64,000 nucleotides of DNA from Parus major. Lineage: Eukaryota; Chordata; Aves; Passeriformes; Paridae. Where the stretch lies: NCBI RefSeq assembly GCF_001522545.3, contig NC_031771.1:29283614-29347613 (forward strand). The letters run 5' to 3'. Of this stretch, positions 13,561-23,606 are shown in pieces. A model generated the notes under the pieces. It had not been told where the DNA came from. It saw nothing but the letters and a program-made list of their open reading frames with translations, and did no database searches. Within the stretch, counting starts at the first letter, position 1, and every line of letters begins with the position of its first letter. The translations under genes were made by a program, and so were the position numbers.

Positions 13561-16500
13561 CTTCTTATGATCTCAGGCACTTTATTAAAAAAATGCTAGT
13601 CAAAAAATTAATACACATTTCTATTTTTATACAGTGTAGAGGAATAGACAGTAAAATTTCCAGCTACAATTATTCAATCAAAAAAGCATGTTTAAGAGAA
13701 GAGTCCATTCTGTTTTTGTCTCTTCCTCTATTCTTAGTTAATTAAGATTTTAGGCATTATAAAATGATGGGGAAATTATTTAAAAATCAGTAATATATTT
13801 GAGTTATATTTATATATAAACATATATATCAGCAGCAGGTTGTTAGACTTCTAAGGTTTTATCCTAGGAAAACATAATCCGCCACAGGAGACAGCCCCCC
13901 ATGAACATGTCCAAGATGAAGAGTAAATAATTTTTTGTTAAAAAAAATGTAACCTAAAGTTCATAATTTCTCATCTACATCTCATAAATGCCACTACTTA
14001 AACTTTTCTTTCTCACTGTCCCTATTTCTCTTTTCTTTCTGATTTCACTTATATATGGGTGTTCAGATTTCTTAATATCCTTAATCTTTTTTTTATATCC
14101 TTTTAAAATTTACCTCACTCTTTCTTGCACGACTTTCTAATGATTTTTCAAATTAGCAGTCCCTTCAAAGTCCATTAGGTACATCAGGTTGCTTATTTGA
14201 ATTAATATTAATGAGTATTTAATAATGTTGCCACATCAAACTTTTCTTTTTTAAAATTCGTTCTTTTCACACAGAAGAGCTTCAGCTTCCTTACAAAGGA
14301 TCTGTTTTATAATTACAATAATCAGGTGGAAAATGATTCTGTGGAATTAAAGTTTTTTAAAGCAAACATTCATACGAGCAATGTGTTAAAATTACAGTGT
14401 AGGAAAGATTCTACTACTTAGCTTTGGATCTCACACAGGTTGACCACACCTCATAAATCATAAGAATTTTCTTCATTGCGTTTTTTCCTTGTGTTTATTT
14501 CCAAATGCAGGTCACAGCTGGTTCAGAAAGAAAGACATGATCTGATCATTTAATGATTTGGTGATAGGAATGACTAACTACATCCCCCTGGACAGTGCTC
14601 CAGTCTCTCCTTTGAAGTTATTATTTATAGAGACAGTGTCTACACTGGTCAAACTAAAATGTTTTTTCCTAGTCCATAAAAATAAAAATTTTTAGAAATA
14701 AATAAACCAGAATTGCCTTTGTTTCTTTTTGACTGTTCCTCTGGAGATCTTTTCCTAAAGTTACCCCCCATTAGAATGGATTTGCACAGAAGCATCTTCT
14801 GTTTTCACATTTTCACATTGAAAGAATTAAAAAAGATTTCTCTTGGAAATCCCAACATCAGACATTATGATATAAAAACCAGTCTCATTTCCCCCCCTAA
14901 AATGTTTAACTCCTTTGGCATAGATTTTTTGTTTATCCTTCCAACCTATCCTCAGCTTGCCCACAGCTTTGCCTGATCTTCCAAGCCATCCTAAGCACTT
15001 GGCTATCCTGGCTCTTTGTAAATCACTTAGCTGGAACAGTCTGTATCCTGGCTAATCCTCCTAAGATCCTCATCCAAACATATTAATCATAATAATATAG
15101 CAACTATCCTTGCTCCTTTCTGTTGCTTTGTTTACCAGAATGACAATCAAAGGAGTAAGACCCTTCTACTTCCCAGAATCTTTTGCTATGAGTCATTTGT
15201 TCTGAACATGAGAGGTCTTGGATTCTTTATAGTTGCACAAGTGAAACATGACTAGTCTGCATGCCCTTCTCTCATGCTTTTTCCCAAGCATAGATTTAAG
15301 ACTATGGAGAAGCTCTTTTGTTTGACAATGCCAGATCTAAATGGCTTAAAACTGACAAACAACAAGTCACAAATAAAAATAGGTCTTTGTAATCCTCAGC
15401 ATTGTGTGCCCCTAGAAATGGACAGCTATCTCTGGGAAAGCCATTGGATATGCTTATCTGTGCTACAGAAACAATAGAGGCAGGAAAGGTACCTAAAGGT
15501 ACCTAACCTGGGTTAGTAATCACAGCAATCAGCACTGACTAAAGTCATTCTGTAGGAAATCCCAGTATGTGGTATCCAGTAAGGATGTGAGTGAAAACCT
15601 GCTCTTCATTACAAGGGGGTGAGTAATTCTGCATAGAGCATGAAGACATATGTATTGCTCAGAAAGCAGCTGCCTCACGCCTTTTCTGGAAGTGGTGGTG
15701 GTGCTTGTGCTGCTTAGCCTCACCCTTGTCTGGGTGATTAGGATATTTGGCTGTGAGAGATGTCCTTGCAAGACAATAGCAAGACCTTTTATCTTTATAT
15801 ATGAATTTAATGTCTAATGGGTCTCTGTCTTGTTTCATTTCCCATGACTCAGGAAATCTGGCACACTCCTCTATCTTCTTCAAGCTGAGGAACAGGATGG
15901 CTTATATCTAAGGAACTTCTTACCATGATCCTGCCATGTGGGTTTTCGCTGGAAATACATAAACAATGTTTGACAAGATGCTGAAGTTACAAGATCAAGC
16001 CTATTTTATAGAACTTTGAATCACTTCCCATAGTGTATGTCAATTATGCTTCAAGAGCACTGCAACAATTCAGATTCTGGATATAGTTAAGCATGGAAAT
16101 GATCTGCTTCTGTTTTTTAAGGTGAATCAGACAACCATATTCTGTCTTTTCAACCAGGTATCTCAAGGCAAGAACATTTCTAGCAGAGTATATAAAGCTC
16201 TGTTATTGTTCATAAGGAAGTTTCCTTTGTTTTCCTCCCCTTCATAAATGTAGATATTCCATAGTCTCACTTGCACCTGAAAGAGCTAAAGATGGGGTTT
16301 CTGCCTTCCCTAAATTTATATCTCTAAATTACTGTCCTAGTGAGCTTTGACTTGGGAAAGAACTACATTTGGAAAAACAAATCCACTGACAACTGACAGA
16401 TAAATGAAGAATAAAAGAAAATAATGTGCCAGCACCCCTCCCAAAATATAATTGGAATAAATTAGTCTAATAGTCTTCTGTTTAAAGTCATTCCATGATC

Positions 16501-17286
16501 ATAAGAAAGGAGGGGATAAAAAAAGAAGGAAGGTAAAATATAATATTATGTTATCTGAAGGAAATTATATGCTTATTTACATAAGTCTGTTATTATGCAA
16601 ACATTCAGGAAAACATGCTTCTGAAATAAAAGGAATAGATGTCATATATGGTAATGCAGGGTTTTTTATTTTGCAGCAATGATAAAATTGCTTAACAGAT
16701 GTAGAAATGTGTAGGCATGTGTAACAGATGCACTGTCCTTGATTTATACAATGGGCAAATTCCCTAAGCAAGGCACATATGTGTCATGTCCTGTGGAGAG
16801 GAAATAACCCTGTAGCTTACTCCAGATAAGGAAGAAAACAGATTTAAATTAAATTTGCATTTTTGTTTCTTCATTTCAGATTTTTAGTGTTACGTACTTG
16901 CCAGAAGCACTGATATTTTGAGGTCTTGATATTTATTAGAAAAATGTACCTAAACATATATTAGAATCTTTTGATATTTTTGCACCATTCTACTGTATTT
17001 TTGATTGTATTAAGTGCAACCAATCTTCATATAAACTGTTTTGACAAAATCTCACTTTTGAAAGTGACTTGGAAATTTTCCCTTCAGTGCATATGTTATT
17101 ATTTGTTAGTTAGTGGAATACATAATGTCTATCAAAATTTTAACCTTCCTAATAATTAAATTAGATATAAAAACATGACAGTGAAAACAAATTAAAGAAA
17201 ATTACTAAAGCCATGTTATTTTTAGGTGGTTGTTCAGGTCCTGTTTTCAGATTGTCATTTAATCTCCAGTGAGGAGCTCAGAAGAA

Positions 17287-17330
17287 GAAACCTAGTATTT
17301 AATGTATTTTTTTTTTTAATTTTATTTTTT
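17287..17330. repeat. T-rich low-complexity tract
   Basis: Two long T runs separated by A-containing spacers, about 50 bases before the CR1 end at 17.38 kb. No further structure was recognised. Confidence 0.5.
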
Positions 17331-17379
17331 TGAGCTCATATATCATGCAATTGGCAATCAAGACACTACATATAGAAAA

Positions 17380-17482
17380 TCATAGAATATCTCAAGCTGG
17401 AAGGTACCCCTAAGGACCACAGAGTGCAACTCCTTGGTTCTCATGGGACTACCTGAAGAATAAACACTAAGATATCATTATG
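17380..17482 (-). mobile_element. CR1 LINE 3'-end fragment
   Basis: Read on the plus strand it begins with ATCATAGAATATC, the reverse complement of the CR1 tail. It continues through a CTGGAAGGTACCCCTAAGGA block, a CAACTCCTTGGTTC block and GACTACCTGAAGAATAAAC, all in the order of the avian CR1 3' untranslated region. The element is therefore sense on the minus strand with its 3' end near 17380 and is heavily 5'-truncated. Confidence 0.85.
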
Positions 17483-18404
17483 ATTAACACAATTTCAGTA
17501 AAGTAGGTAACATGAAGTAGTGGAAAAAAGAAATTGCCTTGCACATGAAAAATAAAACAGCTATTTCTGCATCAAGTTTTCCAGGTTCTCTTTCCTTGTC
17601 TAACCACCAGGCACATATAAAAAGGCAGTTTGCAACACTCACACTCAATTACAGCACACAGGTACAACACACGAGGGAGTAATAACTTGATAGCCCTTTA
17701 TGTACCTTTTACATCCCTTTCTGATTATCTAGAGTGTTTTCAGAGGACATACCTAAATATTTCAGGAGCAATTCTTCAAAGTTTATTTATTTATTTATTT
17801 ATTTATTTCTGTACTTATTTTCAGTCATAACATCAAATATATTTTCTTTTCCTCTTATGCATATAGTCTAGTGATAGAATAGTTTGAAAGGAACTATTCT
17901 TAAATTTCTTTATGTGGATAAAGTGAAAGGCTTCTTGGTAGACTGTTTTACTGAATCACAAACTTTATTACACACATATTCTGTCTGACTTCTGGATCTT
18001 TAACAATTTCTAGATATATGCTATGTATCATTACTAGATCTCTAGAAATGGAGAAATCTCTGAGGATTAAAGTCTTCAAAGCAACCTGCAAGAAGTTATT
18101 AATGCAACAGCTTTAAAAAGAATGCTTAGGAATTTCTGTGTAAAAGGCATTCCTCATCTGTGTTTCTTTATGGTAGCACCATGCAGCTTAAAGTATGCTG
18201 AAACATCTTAAGAACTCCCAAAAAACCCACAAGCTATGTTAGGCAATATTTTCAGTCCTTAAGTCTTTTTTTAATTGAAAAACAAATAGTTATGTTATGA
18301 GATAAATTAAACTTAATTTAGCTATAATTTTGGCGATTGCCATATGGTATCAATAAATAATTTCTCAGTAAGATACTGGGATCCCTTAAAATAGATAAAC
18401 ATAT
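17483..18404. other. Gene-free AT-rich interval before the solo LTR
   Basis: Unique sequence apart from a perfect (TTTA)n microsatellite at 17782-17808. No coding or RNA feature is supported. Confidence 0.6.
17782..17808. repeat. (TTTA)n microsatellite
   Basis: Six full TTTA units plus a partial seventh, uninterrupted. Confidence 0.95.
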
Positions 18405-18409
18405 GTCAG
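18405..18409. other. Left target-site duplication of the solo LTR (GTCAG)
   Basis: The five bases GTCAG lie immediately before the first TG of the LTR at 18410 and recur exactly at 19486-19490 just after its terminal CA. This is the expected footprint of retroviral integration. Confidence 0.85.
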
Positions 18410-18940
18410 TGTATTGGGTTTGCATGGCAAGAGTTGGTAGCAGGGATGCTGCAGGAGTGGCTGCTGTGAGAGGCTGCCAGAAGCTCCCCCATGTCTGATG
18501 GAGCCAGCGCCAGCTGCTGCCAAATCAGACCCTCTGCTGGCCCAGGCTGAGCTCATCAGTGCTGGTGGCACCACCTCTGGGATAACAGAATTATGAAGAG
18601 GAAAAAAACCTGCTGCACAACAGCAGCTGGGAGAGAGGAGTGGGAGTGTGAAACTGCCCCACAGACACCAGGGTCAGCGCAGGAGGAGGGGCAGGAGGTG
18701 CTCCAGACACTGGAGCTGAGCTTCCACTGCAGCCCTGAGGAAGACCATGCTGAGGCAGGATGTGCCCCTGCAGCCTGTGGAGGAGCCTCGCACTGTGCAG
18801 GTAGATGCCCACAGGTCACAGGCAGCTGTGACCCGAGGGAAGCCACTGCTGGAAAACACTCCTGGCACGGACCTGTGGCCCTGTGGAGACAGGAGCCTAA
18901 ACTGTGGAAGTTTTGCTGGCAGGACTATTCCCCATGTGGG

Positions 18941-19080
18941 GGACTCATGCTGGAGCAGTCTGTTCCTGAAGGACTACACCCCATGGAAGGGATGCACATT
19001 GGAGCAGTTTGTGAAAAATTGTACCATGTGGGAAGAATTCACATTGGAGATGTTCACAGAGGACCATCTCCTGCAGAAGA
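18941..19080 (+). repeat. Degenerate 45-48-bp tandem units inside the LTR
   Basis: Three consecutive units each carry an ACTCATGCTGGAGCAG-like core (first unit at 18941, next near 18989 and near 19034), followed by a GTxxxTGAAGGACT-like spacer and a CCATGGGA-like end. Looser copies of the TGGAGCAG / GCCTGTGGAGGA word extend upstream to about 18730. Repeat arrays in the upstream part of LTRs often hold promoter or enhancer motifs; function here is inferred only. Confidence 0.7.
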
Positions 19081-19312
19081 GACCTCATGGATCAGGGGAA
19101 AAGTGTGAGGAGACTTCTCCCTGAGGAGGAAGGAGCAGCAGAGACAATGTGTTATGAACTGACCGCAGCTCCCCTTCCCAACCCTGCTGTGATGTTTTGA
19201 GGAGGAGATAGAGAAAACTGGGAGTGAAGCTGGCCTGGGAACAAAGAGATAGGGGGAAGATGTTTTTAAAATTTAGGTTTATTTCTTATTATCCTAGTCT
19301 GATTTGATTGGA

Positions 19313-19318
19313 AATAAA
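19313..19318 (+). promoter_or_regulatory. AATAAA polyadenylation signal in the LTR
   Basis: AATAAA occurs about 170 bases before the LTR end, after a T-rich stretch. Its position fits the polyadenylation signal of this LTR. The R/U5 boundary cannot be placed by eye. Confidence 0.55.
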
Positions 19319-19485
19319 TTAAATAGCTTTGTCCTCAAGTTGATATTTTACCTGTGACAATCTGCAAGTGACTTTTCCCCATCCTTATCTTGACCCATGA
19401 GCCTTTCATGACATTTTCTCTTCCATGTCCATTTGAGGAGAGGAGTGACAGAGCAGCTTCACCCAGCCAAGGCCAGCCCACCACA

Positions 19486-19490
19486 GTCAG
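19486..19490. other. Right target-site duplication of the solo LTR (GTCAG)
   Basis: An exact copy of the five bases at 18405-18409, directly after the LTR's terminal CA. Confidence 0.85.
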
Positions 19491-19497
19491 GTACTCA

Positions 19498-19592
19498 TAA
19501 TTAAATCCATATCATTCCAGTCTGAAATGTATCCATACCAATTAACTGCCTTGAGCTGACTGGTGATGGCTTCATCACATGGCTGATTACGG
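19498..19592. repeat. 95-bp direct duplication, copy A
   Basis: Starts TAATTAAATCCATATC and ends GGCTGATTACGG. It is repeated, identically as far as I can read, at 19809-19903. Target duplications of LTR elements are 4-6 bp, so a 95-bp repeat is not an integration footprint. It is better explained as the same locus represented twice, from two haplotypes or overlapping contig ends. Confidence 0.9.
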
Positions 19593-19595
19593 TAT

Positions 19596-19807
19596 TGTCA
19601 TGGGGTAGCTTTACCTTTAAGGCAGCTGAGGAGAGAGGGAAAGTTGGAGGTGCTGATGGCTGATGGGAGTTTTTCCTCCTGACCAATTATCAGTCATTTC
19701 CAAGAATTGACAGCAGATCTGACCATTAAAAAGTGAATTCAACTTGTAAACACCCCCTTAAGAAGTATAGACAGTGTTCTCTCGCTCTCTTTCGCTTCCG
19801 GCTCTTG
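19596..19807 (+). mobile_element. 5' part of a second endogenous-retrovirus LTR, cut at the N
   Basis: Begins TGTCATGGGGTAGC, a plausible LTR start with TG, and runs about 212 bp to CGCTTCCGGCTCTTG, where it stops at the single N. The text differs from the solo LTR upstream. The last part, TTCTCTCGCTCTC, looks like the start of an R region after a promoter. I remember a similar passerine LTR but cannot name the family with certainty. The rest of the LTR and any internal sequence are missing at the gap. Confidence 0.7.
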
Positions 19808-19808
19808 N
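19808..19808. other. Single ambiguous base (N), likely contig or haplotype join
   Basis: The only non-ACGT base in the window. It sits exactly between the truncated LTR and copy B of the 95-bp repeat, so it probably marks a gap or forced join rather than an ordinary low-quality base. Confidence 0.8.
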
Positions 19809-19903
19809 TAATTAAATCCATATCATTCCAGTCTGAAATGTATCCATACCAATTAACTGCCTTGAGCTGACTGGTGATGGCTTCATCACATGGCTGATTA
19901 CGG
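19809..19903. repeat. 95-bp direct duplication, copy B
   Basis: Repeats 19498-19592. After copy A the sequence continues TAT and then the LTR; after copy B it continues ATATCTTATGG, which would be the empty-site flank. The single-base difference at the junction (GGTAT against GGATAT) may be a polymorphism or an error. Confidence 0.9.
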
Positions 19904-21436
19904 ATATCTTATGGATATATATGCCATGAGAAGCATAGCTATATTCTGCTATTACATTAGTGAAAATTTTCCCACCTACATTGCAGAGTCCAGCCCTTCA
20001 GACTTCATAATATTTCTCATTCCACGAAAGGACTTTAGGTCACAGCAGGTGTCCACAAGCATCATTAGTCCTCCTGAGTAAAATGGCATGTGGAAAAAAT
20101 TAAAAAAATAAAATAAATAAAAAAAAAAATTCACTATACCATAGCCCAAGAGTCAGGCTTGAGGTAAAAAAACAAACAAACAAACAAACAAAAACCCCAG
20201 AAAAATAATTCATTTAAATAGCATTTTCATTATTCAAAACTTTTGGAATCTAGGAAGGGGTATGTTGTTTTGCTGGAAATGTCAGCAGAAAAAATTTTTC
20301 AAGTTATCCTTTTACTTGGATTTATAATCCATCTGGAGAAGGCTTAACACACTTTGAAGGTAGTTCATTTTAGTTTGGAGCCTTTGAAAGTCATCCCTGG
20401 CTGAGAATACTTGAACAAGTGTGGCCAGAGCTTGTTCTCAGAGCTGGATGTAAAGCAAATACAATTTCAGCTTCAGCTGCACTATCCATCCCATGAAACA
20501 ATCAACAGGAAAGTGAGAGATGGAATTAGAATTCAAGTCCACTTCCAGAGTCTCTTTCCCTCAGCATCAATCTCAAACTCTTTGATGCCATACATAAGCC
20601 TCAGCATAGGCTAGCAGCAGTGAACCTGTTGTGGTGGCTTATGACAAATTGAACAGCTTGGATATGATTTCAGAATGGGAACTTCTTTTTATAACTGTGC
20701 CTTCTTTTTTGTGTCTACTGTGGCAGCACAGAGTGAAGCTTTACATAAGAAATCACATCATTTCAGTAAACCTACAAATTTTTACACAATCTTTATGCTC
20801 AATACTTATTTTAGTTTTGGTAACTAATATTGATGTCTAGGACTGGAAAGCTGTTAGATTTTTTTTGTTTGTTTTGAGGTCTTTTTATCCCCACAGGCCC
20901 ACTTGGAACACTGTATTTTGCCATCTACTTTCTGTTCCATGTATAACTATGGCTTATGGCTTTCTATAAAGAATTACTTTCTACACTTATGGGAAGAGAT
21001 AGGTCAGATGCACTTCAGCGAAACAAGAGCTTAGAAAAAGACATTTTGTACAGTCAGAAAAGAGAACATTGTAATCAGCATACTACTGCTGTTGCTCTAC
21101 CTCTGACCTCTGCCAAACTTGCAGCATCAACTGAAAACTCTGCATCCTAAAATATTTATTCTCCACACTGATGTTTTTTTCAGTTTAACTATTGAAACTT
21201 TTTTTTTTACCAGAATTGGAGATAAGTGGTATTTAATGCTTTAATGTGTAACACATTCTAAGTTACATGTTGAAAATATAATGATAGCTAGTCTGAAATC
21301 CCCCTTATTTATGAGCTAGCCCATATCAGTAAACTTCATTCAGAATTGTCTAAACTGTGATTATTAAAAAGCCAGCATCAGGGCAAGGAGAATAGAAGCA
21401 TGCATATGTACCTACAATAAAGCTGAGTCACTTTTA
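19904..21436. other. Gene-free AT-rich interval
   Basis: Holds an A-rich patch (20098-20130) and an (AAAC)n microsatellite. No gene, RNA or transposon was recognised. Confidence 0.6.
20166..20194. repeat. (AAAC)n microsatellite
   Basis: Five perfect AAAC units bounded by A runs. Confidence 0.9.
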
Positions 21437-21832
21437 ATCATAGAATCACAGAAGTATAGAAATATTGAATGATTTAGTTCAGAAGGCACCTTCAAGTTAA
21501 TCTAGTTCAAACCCCTCTGCTGTGGACCAGGTTGCTCAGAGCTCCATCCAGCCTGGTTTTTAACACTCCCAGGGATGGGCTCTGCTCTGGGTAACCTGTT
21601 CCAGTGTGTCATCACCCTCAGAATAAAAAAATTATTTCTAATATCTAACCTAAACTCATCCTCTTCCACTTTGAAGCCATTCCCTCTTCTCCTGTTTCTA
21701 CATACTCTTGTAAAAATCTCTCTGCACCTGCCTTGAAGGAAACCTTTCCTTCAGGTACTGGAGAGTCACAATTAGGTCATGCCTAAGCCTTCTCTTTTTC
21801 AGACTGAAGAAACCTACGTTGGCCTTTCCTTT
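21437..21832 (-). mobile_element. CR1 LINE 3'-end fragment, about 395 bp
   Basis: On the plus strand it opens with ATCATAGAATCACAGAAG, the reverse-complemented CR1 tail. It then follows the avian CR1 3' end in order: CAAACCCCTCTGCTG, CCAGGTTGCTCAGAGC, CATCCAGCCTGG, AGGGATGGGCTCTG, AACCTGTTCCAGTGTGTC, TCCTCTTCCACTTTG, CATTCCCTCTTCTCCTG, and CATGCCTAAGCCTTCTC. It is the longest and best preserved CR1 3' end in the window. The element is sense on the minus strand and its 5' truncation lies near 21832. Confidence 0.96.
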
Positions 21833-23437
21833 AAATATGTTGTAAATCCAGGATTCTCATTTTTTAAGCTAAGTGCAGAATTGCTCTTCCCTACTGATGA
21901 CTGACTGCTCTATTAGCCGTAGCTATGCTGCTGCAGAAAGCACTTACAAATGCTGATTAAGGAGTTGCTGTATCCTTTACCACAACTGGAACACTTCTAA
22001 GCAGGAGACATGTCCCTCCTGCTGCTGTAATAAACTATCTATTCATGATGACATGTTAGCTAGGTTTGTATTTATCAGCATCAAAGAACTTTTCATTAAG
22101 TTATGTTCATAGTACCAATGCTAAATTACATTTTTCATCTTCTATTATATAGATTTAGATTTGCATCAACACTTAATATTCTTAAAAGTGGAAGAAGGTG
22201 TTTAAATTGTCATCACCATAAATAAATCTATCATCCAACAGTAAGCCTGCAGTAAGGGTGAAGTATGACATAATTATTTCAAGAAAACTCCTCAAAAGGA
22301 CCAACATACATTCTTATCCAAAGGTTATTACTGTCTTGAAGAAAAACTTACCCACTTGGATAAACTTTGGAACCTTTCTGGACAAGATAAGACTTCAAGA
22401 TGATTTAATCTAAAATCTACTCTTTACTGTACAAGCTTTCAAAAGGCTGTCAAAATTTATAGCTTGCAGGAATAGGATGTAGCAGGACTTCTATTAACAT
22501 ATCCAGCAGAGACCAAATTGAGTGACCCAAACACCATCACAGGGGCAGACTGAAAAATGCTTTCTGGTTCTCTGTATTTTGATAGGGAAAAAATAATAAA
22601 ATGTTCTATATCTCTCTTGGTCATCTTCATCTTTCCTGAGGAGAAAGGTATCTATCGGTGAAAATTGATTGCATTTATACTTCCTTGGAGAGAAGGAAGA
22701 AGAGTGTTAGTGACACCACTGTCATTCCATTCTAATCTCCAGCTTCATGTTATTCGACCTTTCCTGTGGTACAGTAGTTGCCATGGTAAAGCTTATCTGA
22801 ATCCCTGTTACCCAAACCCCTTCTCTTTCTGTTTCTCCTTTCTTTTACTTTTCTACAAAATGTCAGCAATGTCTGATTTTTGCTTTATCTTTTAGAATGG
22901 AAAAATGATCATAAATGAAAAAAAACTCTCAGTTTTGTTCAAATTTTTGGGCACAGGCAAGATGCTACATGCTGTAACTTCTGAAGCCATTCTTGTCTAG
23001 TCAAGAGATGCAGACAAATATCTCCTGTTACATGTGGGTAATTTTTTTAATGAGTTCTTCTGTTTTCCATGAGTAAGAGAGGATTTATATAGCAACATGG
23101 AAATTGTCATGCAGAGTACAGAACACCGAGTCTTAGCACAGAAATTAACAGTAATGTAAACAATATTCAGACTGACAGAAAAATAATACATTTTGTTTAT
23201 TTCATTTAACTTATTCTACTTCTGTCTACAACAATGACTTGGGATGGTTTTGATAATCAAGTCTCTTTAAACCATTCCCATCAGTGACTGTCCCCCCAAG
23301 CTGTGCATGACTGGTTATCTCCAAGTCTTATTTCAAGCTGTAACCACGCTTAAATTATTTAAAGGAAGACATATTCTAGAAGATTAATATCTATTAAATT
23401 GCCAAAAAAAGAGAAGGTAAATATATTTTTTCCCTCC
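21833..23437. other. Gene-free interval between two CR1 fragments
   Basis: Unique sequence. It includes a near-consensus RFX X-box at 22777-22790. No gene is supported. Confidence 0.6.
22777..22790. promoter_or_regulatory. RFX X-box-like motif GTTGCCATGGTAAA
   Basis: The text matches the palindromic X-box consensus bound by RFX-family factors (GTTGCCATGGYAAC) at all but the last base. It is followed at once by GCTTATCTGA, whose complement holds the GATA word AGATAA, and preceded by TGTGGT, a RUNX-like core. Such grouping is typical of enhancers, but short motifs also occur by chance and nothing shows occupancy. Confidence 0.45.
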
Positions 23438-23606
23438 CAGAATCTTTGTAGCCTTACTTTGTATGTTTTATAATAGCTTCATATCTTTCCTATGTTGTGG
23501 TAAGCAAACCCACACAGAATATTGAAGGTGAGGCCACACCAGCACAGAGCAGAGAGGGACAATCCCCTCCCTCAACCAGCCAGCAAGGCTGTGCATGAAA
23601 CATCCT
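23438..23606 (-). mobile_element. CR1 LINE fragment (distal 3'-region, antisense)
   Basis: The plus strand follows the antisense CR1 segment upstream of that at 21.4-21.8 kb: a TCTTTGTAGCC block, CATATCTTTCC, CACACAGAATATTGAAGGTG, AGGCCACACCAGCACAGAG, AGAGGGACAATCCCCTCCC and CAGCCAGCAAGGCTGTG. Orientation matches the 21.4-kb copy, and its segment of CR1 lies next in order. Both may be remains of one insertion split by about 1.6 kb, though two independent insertions are equally possible. Confidence 0.85.

Larger units (their letters stand above)
4786..17379. other. Long gene-free interval, mostly unique AT-rich sequence
   Basis: No gene is supported. The interval holds a pyrimidine-rich tract (5464-5525), a purine-biased stretch (about 6880-7070), a GA microsatellite (8425-8453), an A/C-rich tract (13495-13560), a degenerate duplication around ATATGAGCTATTGCT (about 11152-11194) and a possible conserved block at 10.48-10.94 kb. 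No recognisable CR1 or LTR copy was found here, although old diverged copies could be missed by eye. Confidence 0.55.
18410..19485 (+). mobile_element. Solo LTR of an endogenous retrovirus, complete ends
   Basis: A GC-richer block of 1,076 bp that starts with TG (TGTATTGGGTTTGCATGG), ends with CA (AGCCCACCACA) and is flanked by the 5-bp duplication GTCAG. I recognise the text as an abundant passerine LTR family. A 5-bp duplication fits ERVL-type (class III) elements, but the class is not proven. A polyadenylation signal AATAAA is present at 19313-19318, and degenerate 45-48-bp tandem units occupy about 18941-19080. No internal retroviral gene region, primer-binding site or second LTR is present, so this is the product of LTR-LTR recombination. 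A 171-codon open frame inside it (18593-19108) is a by-product of base composition and is not a gene. Confidence 0.92.

Noticed and set aside
18593..19108. 171-codon open frame on the plus strand, with several overlapping frames on both strands
   Set aside because: It lies wholly inside the solo LTR and arises from its GC-rich tandem units. LTRs of this kind do not encode a protein here, and open frames on both strands show the effect is compositional.
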